Source: Lachnospiraceae bacterium AC2012 (GTDB lineage: Bacteria > Bacillota > Clostridia > Lachnospirales > Lachnospiraceae). Taken from it: a DNA stretch of 64,000 nucleotides. Of this stretch, positions 53,792 to 61,533 are shown piece by piece. A program made the translations under genes and the position numbers. Each line of letters starts with the position of its first letter. The first letter of the stretch is position 1. The stretch covers positions 1,488,001 through 1,552,000 of the forward strand of contig JNIN01000001.1 in assembly GCA_000702525.1 (NCBI GenBank). Reading direction: 5' to 3'. The notes below the pieces were generated by a model. The model saw nothing but the letters and a program-made list of their open reading frames with translations. It searched no databases and was not told the origin of the DNA.

Positions 53792-53859
53792 TGTCTATGA
53801 TTAAAAATTTAAAAGAATGTTAGAAATGATACGGCGTACAACGCCAAAGGAGTACACTT

Positions 53860-54924
53860 ATGAAAAAAATCATCATGACTGGCGGAGGAACTGCTGGCCA
53901 CGTTACCCCAAACATCGCACTGATGCCAGCATTAAAAGAAGCAGGTTATGAAATTGAATATATCGGTTCTTATAACGGAATGGAAAAAGAACTGATTGAA
54001 AAAGAAGGAATCAAATATTACGGAATTGCATCCGGAAAGCTCCGTCGCTACTTCGACTGGAAGAATTTCTCCGATCCTTTCCGCGTTCTGCATGGATATT
54101 TCCAGGCGCGAAGACTCCTGCGTAAATTAAAGCCAGACGTAGTATTTTCCAAGGGCGGATTTGTCTCTGTTCCCGTGGTTCTTGCTGCAAAAGCAAAACA
54201 TATCCCGGCCATCATCCACGAATCTGATATGACACCGGGTCTTGCAAATAAAATCGCGATGAAGGGTGCAACCAAGGTATGTTGCAACTTCCCTGAAACC
54301 GTAAAATATCTTCCAGCGGATAAAGCTGTTTTATCCGGTTCTCCGATTCGTCAGGAATTACTCCATGGCAATCGAGAAGCCGCTTATGCATTCACTGGAT
54401 TCCATGCAGACAAGCCAATCCTCTTAATCATTGGTGGCTCACTCGGCTCTGTTTTCGTAAACAATGCGGTCCGTGGTTCTCTGGACACCTTATTAAAGAC
54501 CTTCCAGATTATCCACCTCTGTGGTAAGGGTAATCTCGATGACTCTTTAAATAACATCGAGGGATATCGCCAATACGAATTCATCAGCAAGGAATTGCCT
54601 GATTTATTCGCTGCTGCTGATTTAATTATCTCCCGTGCAGGCGCAAATTCCATCTGTGAATTACTCGCGCTCCACAAGCCAAACATCCTGATTCCACTTT
54701 CTAGAAATGCATCTCGTGGCGATCAGATTCTCAATGCGCGTTCCTTTGAAAAGCAAGGATTCTCTTACGTGATTGAGGAAGAAGATGTGACTCCGGAATC
54801 CTTAACCGCTGCGATTTCCCATGTTCATGAGCATGCAGAGGAATATCGCTATGCTATGGAAAACTCTGGACAGATGGATGCCATCAAAACCATCGTTGAT
54901 TTGGTAAAAGAAATCTCAAAATAA
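53860..54924 (+). CDS. murG: MurG, lipid II-forming GlcNAc transferase
   Basis: MurG adds GlcNAc to lipid I at the inner membrane face to form lipid II for cell-wall synthesis. The 354-residue GT28 protein has the glycine-rich N-terminal loop MTGGGTAGHVTPN, VFSKGGFVSVPVVLAA and HESDMTPGLANK. The C-terminal part has LIIGGSLGSVFVN and the UDP-GlcNAc site LIISRAGANSICELLALHKPNILIPL. AAAGGAG precedes the ATG. It is isolated from other mur genes and flanked by terminators. Confidence 0.95.
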   Translation: MKKIIMTGGGTAGHVTPNIALMPALKEAGYEIEYIGSYNGMEKELIEKEGIKYYGIASGKLRRYFDWKNFSDPFRVLHGYFQARRLLRKLKPDVVFSKGGFVSVPVVLAAKAKHIPAIIHESDMTPGLANKIAMKGATKVCCNFPETVKYLPADKAVLSGSPIRQELLHGNREAAYAFTGFHADKPILLIIGGSLGSVFVNNAVRGSLDTLLKTFQIIHLCGKGNLDDSLNNIEGYRQYEFISKELPDLFAAADLIISRAGANSICELLALHKPNILIPLSRNASRGDQILNARSFEKQGFSYVIEEEDVTPESLTAAISHVHEHAEEYRYAMENSGQMDAIKTIVDLVKEISK

Positions 54925-54953
54925 CGATTTTCTTTTACTACTACTTTTATAAA

Positions 54954-55024
54954 GAAAACCCCCGGAACCAGATCTGAGAATGCTTACATCGGAGCGTTCT
55001 CATTTCCAGTTCCGGGGGTTTTAT
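54954..55024. terminator. Bidirectional terminator between murG and the HIT gene
   Basis: Outer arms AAAACCCCCGGAAC and GTTCCGGGGGTTTT (perfect) enclose an inner GAGAA/TTCTC stem. A and T runs flank it, so it can end transcripts from both convergent genes. Confidence 0.92.
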
Positions 55025-55037
55025 CTTCTTGCGTTTT

Positions 55038-55454
55038 CTACTGCAGTTTCTCGCAGATTTCCTTGATTTCCTCTTCTGTTAATCCAGGATGTGTAAATTC
55101 GATTAAGCCTTTATTATTTGGCGCATCCTTGAATCTTGGAATCAGATGCATATGCAGATGGAATACCGTCTGACCTGCTGCCTCGCCATTGTTCTGAAGC
55201 ACATTGAAACCATCGCAGCCAAGTACTTCTGTCATCTTTGTTGCAAGCTTCTTAGCAAGTGGATAAATCTTCGCAGCCACTTCATCATCCAACTCATAAA
55301 TATTTGCGTAATGCTGCTTTGGAAGAATCAGCGCATGACCCTTGCTCACGGGATCCGCATCCAAAATCACTTTGAAATCCTCATCTTCATAAATAGAATT
55401 TGTTGGAATCATTCCATTTGCTAACTTACAAAAAATACAATTATCGTCTCTCAT
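55038..55454 (-). CDS. HIT-family (histidine triad) protein
   Basis: The 138-residue protein has CIFCKLANGMIPTNSIYED at its N-terminus. The catalytic histidine triad is FHLHMHLIPR. HIT proteins hydrolyse adenosine 5'-monophosphoramidates or dinucleotide polyphosphates. The two N-terminal Cys suggest a zinc-binding subgroup, as in Hint-like proteins. It ends at a shared terminator. Confidence 0.93.
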   Translation of the reverse strand: MRDDNCIFCKLANGMIPTNSIYEDEDFKVILDADPVSKGHALILPKQHYANIYELDDEVAAKIYPLAKKLATKMTEVLGCDGFNVLQNNGEAAGQTVFHLHMHLIPRFKDAPNNKGLIEFTHPGLTEEEIKEICEKLQ

Positions 55455-55489
55455 CCTCTTCTCCTTTTTGCAGAATCTCTTTTCCCAAT

Positions 55490-55549
55490 AAAACTCTATG
55501 CGAATACAAAAACTCTATGCGAATACGAAAACTCTACGCGAATACAAAA
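55490..55549. repeat. Three tandem 19-bp repeats at the end of the flavodoxin-SCP2 gene
   Basis: The unit ACTCTATGCGAATACAAAA recurs at 55493, 55512 and 55531 with one or two changes. The third copy contains the stop codon (TAG on the minus strand) of the flavodoxin-SCP2 gene. The other two lie between it and the HIT gene and repeat the same stop. Confidence 0.9.
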
Positions 55550-56529
55550 ATCGTATCCAGCATACGTAAAATTCTAAGATTTCCCTTCGCTGTCATATCG
55601 CCAACACCGAATGCTCGCTGGAATGTCTCGCGACCGCCAAGGATATCATTTAACACGCCGGTAGAAACTCTTGCGTATACATCAACCGGACCTTGCTCCC
55701 CGTATACAACGGAGATATCACCATTCTCGACATGGATGTAAAGCGGTTTCGACTTACCTTCAATCTGAAAACTATATCCCGCCTTAAAATCAGCCTGTGG
55801 CACGAAATGTGAACGGAACGCTCCGATGTATTCTGTCTCTGCGCTCTCATCCATCTGTCCACCCAGCATATCACGGTACATGGAAGAAAGCTCTGCAATA
55901 TCCATCTTCTGCTGCTTTACATAATTGTCATCGGCAACATACTGTGAAAGCTGCTCGCTCTCCTGTGGTGTCAAATTCAACGCCTGTGTATGCAGGACAT
56001 TATTTCGAACCGCCTGATTACTGGTTGGTAAGCCTTTCGCCTTCTGAGAAATGGTACGGTACAGATTCTCTGCCTTCTTCTCAATGATTCTTGAGTATTC
56101 CGCATTCACTTCGAAGGTTGACACATCCTCTACATAACCGCATAATCCGCTACATGGCAAGCCGCCCAAGATTTCCCAGGCATTTTCCAATGTCATCATA
56201 CCTTCACGTTCCCCGTATGTCGTAGACATAACAACCGGCTGCATATAGATATGTTTCATCTTCTCTTTATCGCCATATAACCAGCAGGCATCCAGGAATT
56301 CATTCATAAAACCACCGATACCAAGCCATTCCACTGTCGTTGCAAGAATAATACCATCTACATCCTTAAATGTCTGAGGAAGTGTAGAAATCTCCTTTTT
56401 ATTCTCATATATATTAAATCGACGAACCTCAACATTCAGTTCCAGTAAGACCTGTTCCATCTTACTGATTACGTGAAGTGTCGGATCATCCAGGACACCT
56501 CGTCCACCATAATAGATATTTACTTTCAT
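55534..56529 (-). CDS. Flavodoxin-like/SCP2-like fusion protein
   Basis: The ATG at 56529 follows AAAGGGA by seven bases. In the 331-residue protein, residues 1-190 resemble an NADPH-dependent FMN-reductase/flavodoxin fold (KVNIYYGGRGVLDDPTLHVI; DGIILATTVEWLGIGGFMNEFLD). Residues about 230-331 resemble an SCP2 sterol-carrier-like domain (YSFQIEGKSKPLYIHVENGDISV...VYARVSTGVLNDILGGRETFQRAFGVGDMTAKGNLRIL; each part cited in brief). SCP2 domains bind hydrophobic ligands, so the fusion could couple redox chemistry to a lipid-like ligand. That role is inferred. Three tandem repeats cover its 3' end. Confidence 0.78.
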   Translation of the reverse strand: MKVNIYYGGRGVLDDPTLHVISKMEQVLLELNVEVRRFNIYENKKEISTLPQTFKDVDGIILATTVEWLGIGGFMNEFLDACWLYGDKEKMKHIYMQPVVMSTTYGEREGMMTLENAWEILGGLPCSGLCGYVEDVSTFEVNAEYSRIIEKKAENLYRTISQKAKGLPTSNQAVRNNVLHTQALNLTPQESEQLSQYVADDNYVKQQKMDIAELSSMYRDMLGGQMDESAETEYIGAFRSHFVPQADFKAGYSFQIEGKSKPLYIHVENGDISVVYGEQGPVDVYARVSTGVLNDILGGRETFQRAFGVGDMTAKGNLRILRMLDTIFVFA

Positions 56530-56654
56530 GAAAGTCCCTTTCTTCAAGTTTCTCTAGGATTTTATCTATGGATAAGTATAATTTTTTTCCTACGGAAAAT
56601 CAATTTAAAGAGTGATTTACAAACGAATTTCAGATACCCATCTCCTATTTTTAG

Positions 56655-56850
56655 GCAGAAAAAGAGTCCGAGCACGAAGCCCGAACTCTTTTCCTAGTTG
56701 TTTTCGTTTTGAGGGTTTCCGGATACCTTCCTAATGAGGGAGGGGAAGATATCCAGGGAAAGAGCAGAAGAAAATTGAGGGGGAGAGGGGAAACTGCTCT
56801 TTCCTATTTAAACTATGATTGAAACGTATCCTGTCGTTTCCTTCAGGATG
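56655..56850 (-). ncRNA. Predicted small RNA with two C-rich loops
   Basis: On the minus strand three stems follow one another. Stem 1 pairs 56804-56794 with 56767-56757 (GGAAAGAGCAG, 11 bp perfect) and exposes a 26-nt loop rich in CCCCTCTCCCCCTC. Stem 2 pairs 56754-56744 with 56731-56721 (11 bp, one GU) and exposes CCTCCCTC. A 14-bp terminator stem (56692-56679 with 56673-56660) ends in five T. The C-rich loops are complementary to Shine-Dalgarno sequences, as in FsrA- or RsaE-like RNAs. A possible promoter TTGAAC-N17-TAATAC lies at 56879-56851, so the 5' end near 56845 is approximate. No reading frame fits. Confidence 0.68.
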
Positions 56851-56934
56851 GTATTATCATAGCAACTGATTATGTTCAAATTGTCACCATTCTCTAAAGT
56901 CTGCCTAAATTAAAAATTAATTGTTTATTAAAAT

Positions 56935-58128
56935 CTAAACGATTCGGTATAGAGCATCCGCGAATCGCACCTGATCCATGCTTTGTAATTTCAACTTCTC
57001 TTTGTAATTCAATTGCTTTCCGTTCACATAGGTTCCATTTTTTGAATTTAAGTCCTCCAGGAAATACGACTCACCCTGTTTTAAAATCCGGGCATGATAT
57101 CGGCTCACCCCACTGGAATGTAATACCGCGTCATTATCCTTCTCTTTACTACCAATACGAAATACCTCTTTGTTAATCAGAATATCCTCTTCCTCTCCGG
57201 AGCCCTCATATAATAGCTTACCGGCACATGCCATCTCCCCTCCATGCAGCAAAACTGTCGGTCTGTCATACTCCTCCTCCGGCTGATAAATCAAATCGTC
57301 TTCTTCCTCTTTTTTCGGAAGATAAAGTTCTTTCTTCTTATCCTTTAAATTCTTTACTGACGAAAGTTTCTCCATAACAGCCTGACACATACTCTGGATC
57401 CACTTCATGATATCAAGTTCCTTCGTTGGCCAAAGCTCCTCATCTACCTTTAACTCCTCGTCATATTTGTAATCATCGTATTTACCTGGTCTTACCTCTT
57501 CCCCCTCTGTATTCTCACGACATAGCTGCACTTTCTCTACATACGGCATGCTTTGACATTCCTCAATCTGTCCAACATCACTTTGGCTAAGCGACTGAAT
57601 TCTCTGCTGAATCTCTTCCATCGTGAAGCATCCAGACATAATCAAATCATAAATCTCATAACACATCGTCATAAATTCTTCCATCTTATGATCTACAATC
57701 GTCAGGAAATATTCCCACAGGCTCAGTAGTTGCTCCTGTACCGTCATATTCACATACGGGCGATAACAAAAGAACATCGCCACCTGCAGACCGTCTTTTT
57801 TCACAAACACCGTATCCGCCGAAACGAAGAGATGCTCTTGTGAAATCAGATATCTCGTCAGTTCCTCATATGCGATTCCCAGATATAAAACAACCTGACG
57901 CAAGGTCTCCGGATTCAATCCCTCCCGTTCCAGATAATCTCGCAACGATTGCTTCCCCGTAATGTCATGCCAATACTCGATATGGCGGTTCATCTCTATT
58001 GTGTAAAATGACAGCAAGATTTTCACTTCATTTTGTCTAAGCATCTGCTCCTCATAGCCCACTTCGCATGGTTCACCCTCGATTACCATAAAACTTTGAT
58101 TCGCTTTTCTTTCATAACGAATATCCAA
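56935..58128 (-). CDS. FHA-domain protein with DUF6382-like N-terminus, Tad locus
   Basis: A TTG start at 58128 is used, eight bases after GGAGGG; no ATG fits. The 397-residue protein has a helical N-terminal region (about 1-180; YERKANQSFMVIEGE, LREGLNPETLRQ-like) that resembles DUF6382. A charged linker follows, then a C-terminal FHA domain (about 320-397; FRIGSKEKDNDAVLHSSGVSRYHARI...LNSKNGTYVNG). The FHA domain should bind phosphothreonine, suggesting Ser/Thr-kinase input to the pilus locus. It is the last gene of the Tad run in this orientation. Confidence 0.85.
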   Translation of the reverse strand: MDIRYERKANQSFMVIEGEPCEVGYEEQMLRQNEVKILLSFYTIEMNRHIEYWHDITGKQSLRDYLEREGLNPETLRQVVLYLGIAYEELTRYLISQEHLFVSADTVFVKKDGLQVAMFFCYRPYVNMTVQEQLLSLWEYFLTIVDHKMEEFMTMCYEIYDLIMSGCFTMEEIQQRIQSLSQSDVGQIEECQSMPYVEKVQLCRENTEGEEVRPGKYDDYKYDEELKVDEELWPTKELDIMKWIQSMCQAVMEKLSSVKNLKDKKKELYLPKKEEEDDLIYQPEEEYDRPTVLLHGGEMACAGKLLYEGSGEEEDILINKEVFRIGSKEKDNDAVLHSSGVSRYHARILKQGESYFLEDLNSKNGTYVNGKQLNYKEKLKLQSMDQVRFADALYRIV

Positions 58129-58141
58129 CTACATCGCCCTC

Positions 58142-58375
58142 CTATTCTCCCAACAAATCACTTACCACATCTTCTCCTGCCTGCAACAGGCGGAATGTCT
58201 CCACCGATTGCATTTCCTTTGGTGTCACTTCCTGAAGATACGAAATCCCCTCCTGATATATGGTGTATCCCAGAAGTATCGTCGAACCAATGACTGCCAG
58301 AAGAATCGGCATCACCAAGGAAGCCTCTACCGTATAACTACCCTGTAACTTTTTATTTAGCACCTGCTGCATCAT
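58142..58375 (-). CDS. TadE-like small pseudopilin
   Basis: This 77-residue protein has the pilin-like segment LQGSYTVEASLVMPILLAVIG, cited by its core GSYTVEASLVMP. A short polar N-terminus precedes a Gly-Ser and Glu+5-type hydrophobic helix, as in TadE/TadF pseudopilins processed by the prepilin peptidase. The tail is short and acidic. The start at 58375 is approximate: an AAAGGA lies 12 bases upstream and a second ATG follows directly. It lies between the peptidase gene and the FHA gene. Confidence 0.75.
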   Translation of the reverse strand: MMQQVLNKKLQGSYTVEASLVMPILLAVIGSTILLGYTIYQEGISYLQEVTPKEMQSVETFRLLQAGEDVVSDLLGE

Positions 58376-58401
58376 ACCTACACCATTTCCTTTCAACGAT
58401 A

Positions 58402-58824
58402 TTAACGCAGAATTTGAAATGCACATCCTACTAGACAAGCAAGCAATACAAATGGTGCAAATGGCAATTCCACATCCGTCCTTCTCTTATAAAAATAGAC
58501 TACCAGGCCGAATACACCGGTCATACAAGTCGCACACCATAAGAGAAGCAAGTTATTCCAAAAACCAAGATACGTTCCTGTCACAATCATAAGAACTCCA
58601 TCCCCTTTTCCCAACTTACCATCACTGAGGATGCTGATTACCAAAAGAATCACACCAATCAGCATTCCTCCCAAAAGCTCATAGATGCTCTTACTTCGAT
58701 AAAGCATATGTAACAGGATTCCCATAATCCCAAACAGAAGAAGCACCAAAAGATGCATCTCTCGTTTCCGAAGATCCTCTACACTACACACCACTAACAT
58801 TCCTAGTAAACCTACGATTTCCAT
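58402..58824 (-). CDS. A24-family prepilin peptidase (TadV/CpaA type)
   Basis: This aspartic membrane protease should cut and mature Flp-type prepilins. The start at 58824 follows GGAGGGG. The 140-residue protein has about five membrane segments, with the first catalytic Asp in VCSVEDLRKREM and the second in LGKGDGVLM (GxGD motif). It lacks the methylase domain of PilD, as is usual for TadV. Its ATG overlaps the TAA of the upstream gene. Confidence 0.88.
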   Translation of the reverse strand: MEIVGLLGMLVVCSVEDLRKREMHLLVLLLFGIMGILLHMLYRSKSIYELLGGMLIGVILLVISILSDGKLGKGDGVLMIVTGTYLGFWNNLLLLWCATCMTGVFGLVVYFYKRRTDVELPFAPFVLLACLVGCAFQILR

Positions 58825-59720
58825 TATTCCCCTCCACACTTTGCACATGCATGATAAGATTCCACTGCTTCCTCATATGGAATCACCTTTACCGAACGTT
58901 TTAACCCGGAACAACTCAGGCTCGAGTGGTAACTCTCCCCCCAGTCCGTCACATATAAAACTGCTTCCCCATGGTCTCCACAAATCGAACACGCGTTATA
59001 TTTCCCTCCATTATTCGACCGTTCTGACTCTAATTCACTTCTACTGATCGTTCGAATGGACGGATTCAAATACGTACAATTCCTGTCCAAGTGATACGCT
59101 TCTCCATATTCCGTAACGTAAACATAACGAATGGAATTCTCATCTTCCTCCGGATCATATCCCACCCATCGATGAACTCTAACATTTTGTGAAATCTCCC
59201 AATCCGCATTCGAAAACAATGGAAATGGCATCTTCACATGATAATGTACCAGCAGATTGATCTCCTGGTCGGTCACCTCGGAATCCTGATAATCTATTCC
59301 TAGTGCGCCATTCTCCACAAACCCGAGCGGTACATCATTCTCCAGCATCTGCTCATTTGCAAGTAATATGACCGTAGCCAGTTCCAGTTTTTCGCCATCT
59401 TCTTCCTCGATTTCTATTTTTTCCCCTACGACCTGCTCGAGCGAATCTGTTATATCGCCGGCCATAGCAATTGTCCGTGCTGCTGCATCCAATGAACATG
59501 CTACGCCCCATTCCACAATCATAATCCGACTAAACAAAAATATGCCGACGGATATCATCAAAAACAAGGGAATAACAATCGCAGCCTCAATCGTAAAGCT
59601 TCCCCTGAGGTGCAAAAAGGTGTCTCTTAAAGATTTTACGTGACTGGGTTTATTTATTATCCAACTATAGAGAGATTTTTTTGCCTTTTTCTTTTTGAAA
59701 TTTCCAAACGTAAGAGACAC
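58824..59720 (-). CDS. TadE-family pseudopilin with two C-terminal Cys-rich modules
   Basis: The 298-residue protein begins at a GTG (59720) after GGAGG. A basic cytoplasmic segment leads to GSFTIEAAIVIPLFLMISVGIFL (cited by core GSFTIEAAIVIPLF), a TadE-type pilin helix. The outside part ends in two related modules of about 40 residues. They contain YVTEYGEAYHLDRNCTYL with CSICG, and YVTDWGESYHSSLSCSG with CAKCG. These Cys pairs could bind metal or form disulfides. The 5' end lies in a perfect 23-bp inverted repeat. Function in pilus assembly is inferred. Confidence 0.8.
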   Translation of the reverse strand: MSLTFGNFKKKKAKKSLYSWIINKPSHVKSLRDTFLHLRGSFTIEAAIVIPLFLMISVGIFLFSRIMIVEWGVACSLDAAARTIAMAGDITDSLEQVVGEKIEIEEEDGEKLELATVILLANEQMLENDVPLGFVENGALGIDYQDSEVTDQEINLLVHYHVKMPFPLFSNADWEISQNVRVHRWVGYDPEEDENSIRYVYVTEYGEAYHLDRNCTYLNPSIRTISRSELESERSNNGGKYNACSICGDHGEAVLYVTDWGESYHSSLSCSGLKRSVKVIPYEEAVESYHACAKCGGE

Positions 59721-59733
59721 CTTTTTGCACCTC
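59607..59733. repeat. Perfect 23-bp inverted repeat around a Tad gene start
   Basis: Positions 59607-59629 and 59711-59733 are exact reverse complements over 23 bp (ends GAGGTGC and TAAGAGAC on the plus strand), separated by 81 bp. The right arm contains the ribosome binding site and GTG start of the TadE-family gene. The left arm encodes its residues around RDTFLHL. In mRNA the arms would pair and hide the start; in DNA they could support inversion of the segment. Confidence 0.92.
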
Positions 59734-59734
59734 C

Positions 59735-61324
59735 TTATAAGTAACTGAACACATTCTCCGCTTCCATCCGATAACCATCATATTTTCCTTGTAGCTGTGG
59801 AACAAACGTAAAAAATATAGGAGACGCATCAAACGAATACTTCATATCCGCTTTCACCAAAACGTGATCCATCCGAAAATTCTCATAATGTTCCACCCCT
59901 CGAATCTCTATTTCACAAATATCCATCGCACGATATGCAAGATTTGACTTTGATTCAAATAGCATCAAAATCCGTAAATAATCATTGTATGCCAGACCGA
60001 TTTCACTTTCTTTTGCTTTCTTTCCAGCTCCTAAATAACTAGAAAAATTCAAGAGCTCACTCGTCCACTCGACCGGCGTCTTTACAATGGCAATCCTTCC
60101 ACCACAGAGTAATGTCCGCAAATCCAAAACACTTTCAATCAATGCCCAAACCGCTATAATTCCATATTTCACAGCCTCATATAAAATCGGCGTTGCCGTC
60201 GCCGTCGTGATCGCCAATGCATAAGAATCCGCCTCTGCGATCTTCTTCGCGTCACTATGAATCGCGATTAGATTCTCCACCTCACGTAACGCCAAGATTC
60301 GAAGCAATGTAGACTCGAGATTCGCCCGATCAGAGTCCTTGCCACATAGAATGTACTCCATCTCATATTTCAAGCACTCTCGTCCCTGATCCACGATAGC
60401 ACTTTGAAATGTTTCTATCAGATATTGTTCTAACAAGATTTGTTCTGCGACACTGGCATCACTAACATCCGTTGCATTTCCAGTATTCAGCGTCCTTCCC
60501 GATACCCTCTCACCGGACTCCACTGTCAGCGCCTGGTCACTTACTTCAAATCCCTCAGGTAATGCAATACTTAGAATCCCATCCTCCATCAAGGAATCGA
60601 TTACCTCTAAGGGGTTTTCCTTGCCTTCATATTTATTCGACTCTGTTTCCTGTTCGTTCGAATCTTCTGTATTTTCCTCTTTTGTACTTTCCGTTAGCAA
60701 GAAACCACACCGCTTTCCTGCTGATACGCCTACTATACCCGCTTCGCTTGAAGTTCCTTTTACACTCGATGCTTCTTTTGCACTTGAAGTTTCCGACGAA
60801 TTCTTCAATTCCTCGCTCGCCTGCTGCCCCTCTTCAATCAAGTCGTCCACCGAATCTGTAGTCTCACTATCACTCGCTATTTGCTGATATTGACTCGTCC
60901 ACTCTTCCACCAGCGACTCGGTAACCAGATACTTCACTTGATTCGCTGCCTCTTGCACAAATCCCGCTGCATCCTGGTCCGTAAGAAATGCATAATTTGA
61001 AACTTCCAACGTAACATCTTGAAATCTGGAAAAATCAATCCCTTCCGTTCGAATCGCATCCAGAAGATACCCCTCTGCCTTATTCTGGAAACGAACCACC
61101 GTACCGTCATCTTTTCCAAATCCTGCATCCACGCCTAAAATATGAAACTGCTCCCAAAGGATTTTGTTATACATTGCTTCCATATTCTCTGTCGTACGAA
61201 CGGCTAGTAGTATCTTCTCATTCGAAAGCAGTTTCTGATGAACACCTTCCGCAAGCGTAAAAAACAAGGACATCACAAGCATCATAGACAAACTCATAAA
61301 GACCGTGATGCTTCCCCGCCTCAT
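59735..61324 (-). CDS. DUF5702-like Tad locus membrane protein
   Basis: The 529-residue protein has a pilin-like N-terminus, RRGSITVFMSLSMMLVMSLFFTLAEGVH (cited by core GSITVFMSLSMM). An extracellular body follows, with a Ser/Glu/Thr-rich insert (about 150-240, containing repeated SSAKEASSVKG-like residues). It resembles DUF5702 proteins found beside Tad genes in Lachnospiraceae. They are probably minor pilins or assembly components. The last part contains another hydrophobic region (about 355-380). Exact role unknown. Confidence 0.72.
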   Translation of the reverse strand: MRRGSITVFMSLSMMLVMSLFFTLAEGVHQKLLSNEKILLAVRTTENMEAMYNKILWEQFHILGVDAGFGKDDGTVVRFQNKAEGYLLDAIRTEGIDFSRFQDVTLEVSNYAFLTDQDAAGFVQEAANQVKYLVTESLVEEWTSQYQQIASDSETTDSVDDLIEEGQQASEELKNSSETSSAKEASSVKGTSSEAGIVGVSAGKRCGFLLTESTKEENTEDSNEQETESNKYEGKENPLEVIDSLMEDGILSIALPEGFEVSDQALTVESGERVSGRTLNTGNATDVSDASVAEQILLEQYLIETFQSAIVDQGRECLKYEMEYILCGKDSDRANLESTLLRILALREVENLIAIHSDAKKIAEADSYALAITTATATPILYEAVKYGIIAVWALIESVLDLRTLLCGGRIAIVKTPVEWTSELLNFSSYLGAGKKAKESEIGLAYNDYLRILMLFESKSNLAYRAMDICEIEIRGVEHYENFRMDHVLVKADMKYSFDASPIFFTFVPQLQGKYDGYRMEAENVFSYL

Positions 61325-61489
61325 CTATACGGTACCTGCCTGTTCCGTAATCGTGTCAAAGATGTCATTTACAAGCGATGTAATCTGCGACTTAAAAATC
61401 AAAACCAGACCAATCAGAACAACCAAAATCAAAATCACCTCTACCACTCCGATGCCATCTTCTTCACTAATAAAATCCTGAATCATCAT
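61325..61489 (-). CDS. Flp1-family type IVb pilin
   Basis: This 54-residue protein is the likely major Flp pilin. It starts MMIQDFISEEDGIGVVEVIL, which has the short leader, Gly, and the Glu five residues after the cut site (G|VVEV pattern). A hydrophobic helix follows (ILVVLIGLVLIF) and a polar tail (SQITSLVNDIF). AGGAGGGG lies six bases before the first ATG. It sits between the DUF5702 gene and tadC, as expected in Tad operons. The prepilin peptidase encoded nearby should process it. Confidence 0.85.
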   Translation of the reverse strand: MMIQDFISEEDGIGVVEVILILVVLIGLVLIFKSQITSLVNDIFDTITEQAGTV

Positions 61490-61533
61490 TTCTTTCCCCT
61501 CCTGTTTTCTCTTCCTTTATCCTATCCGCATTT

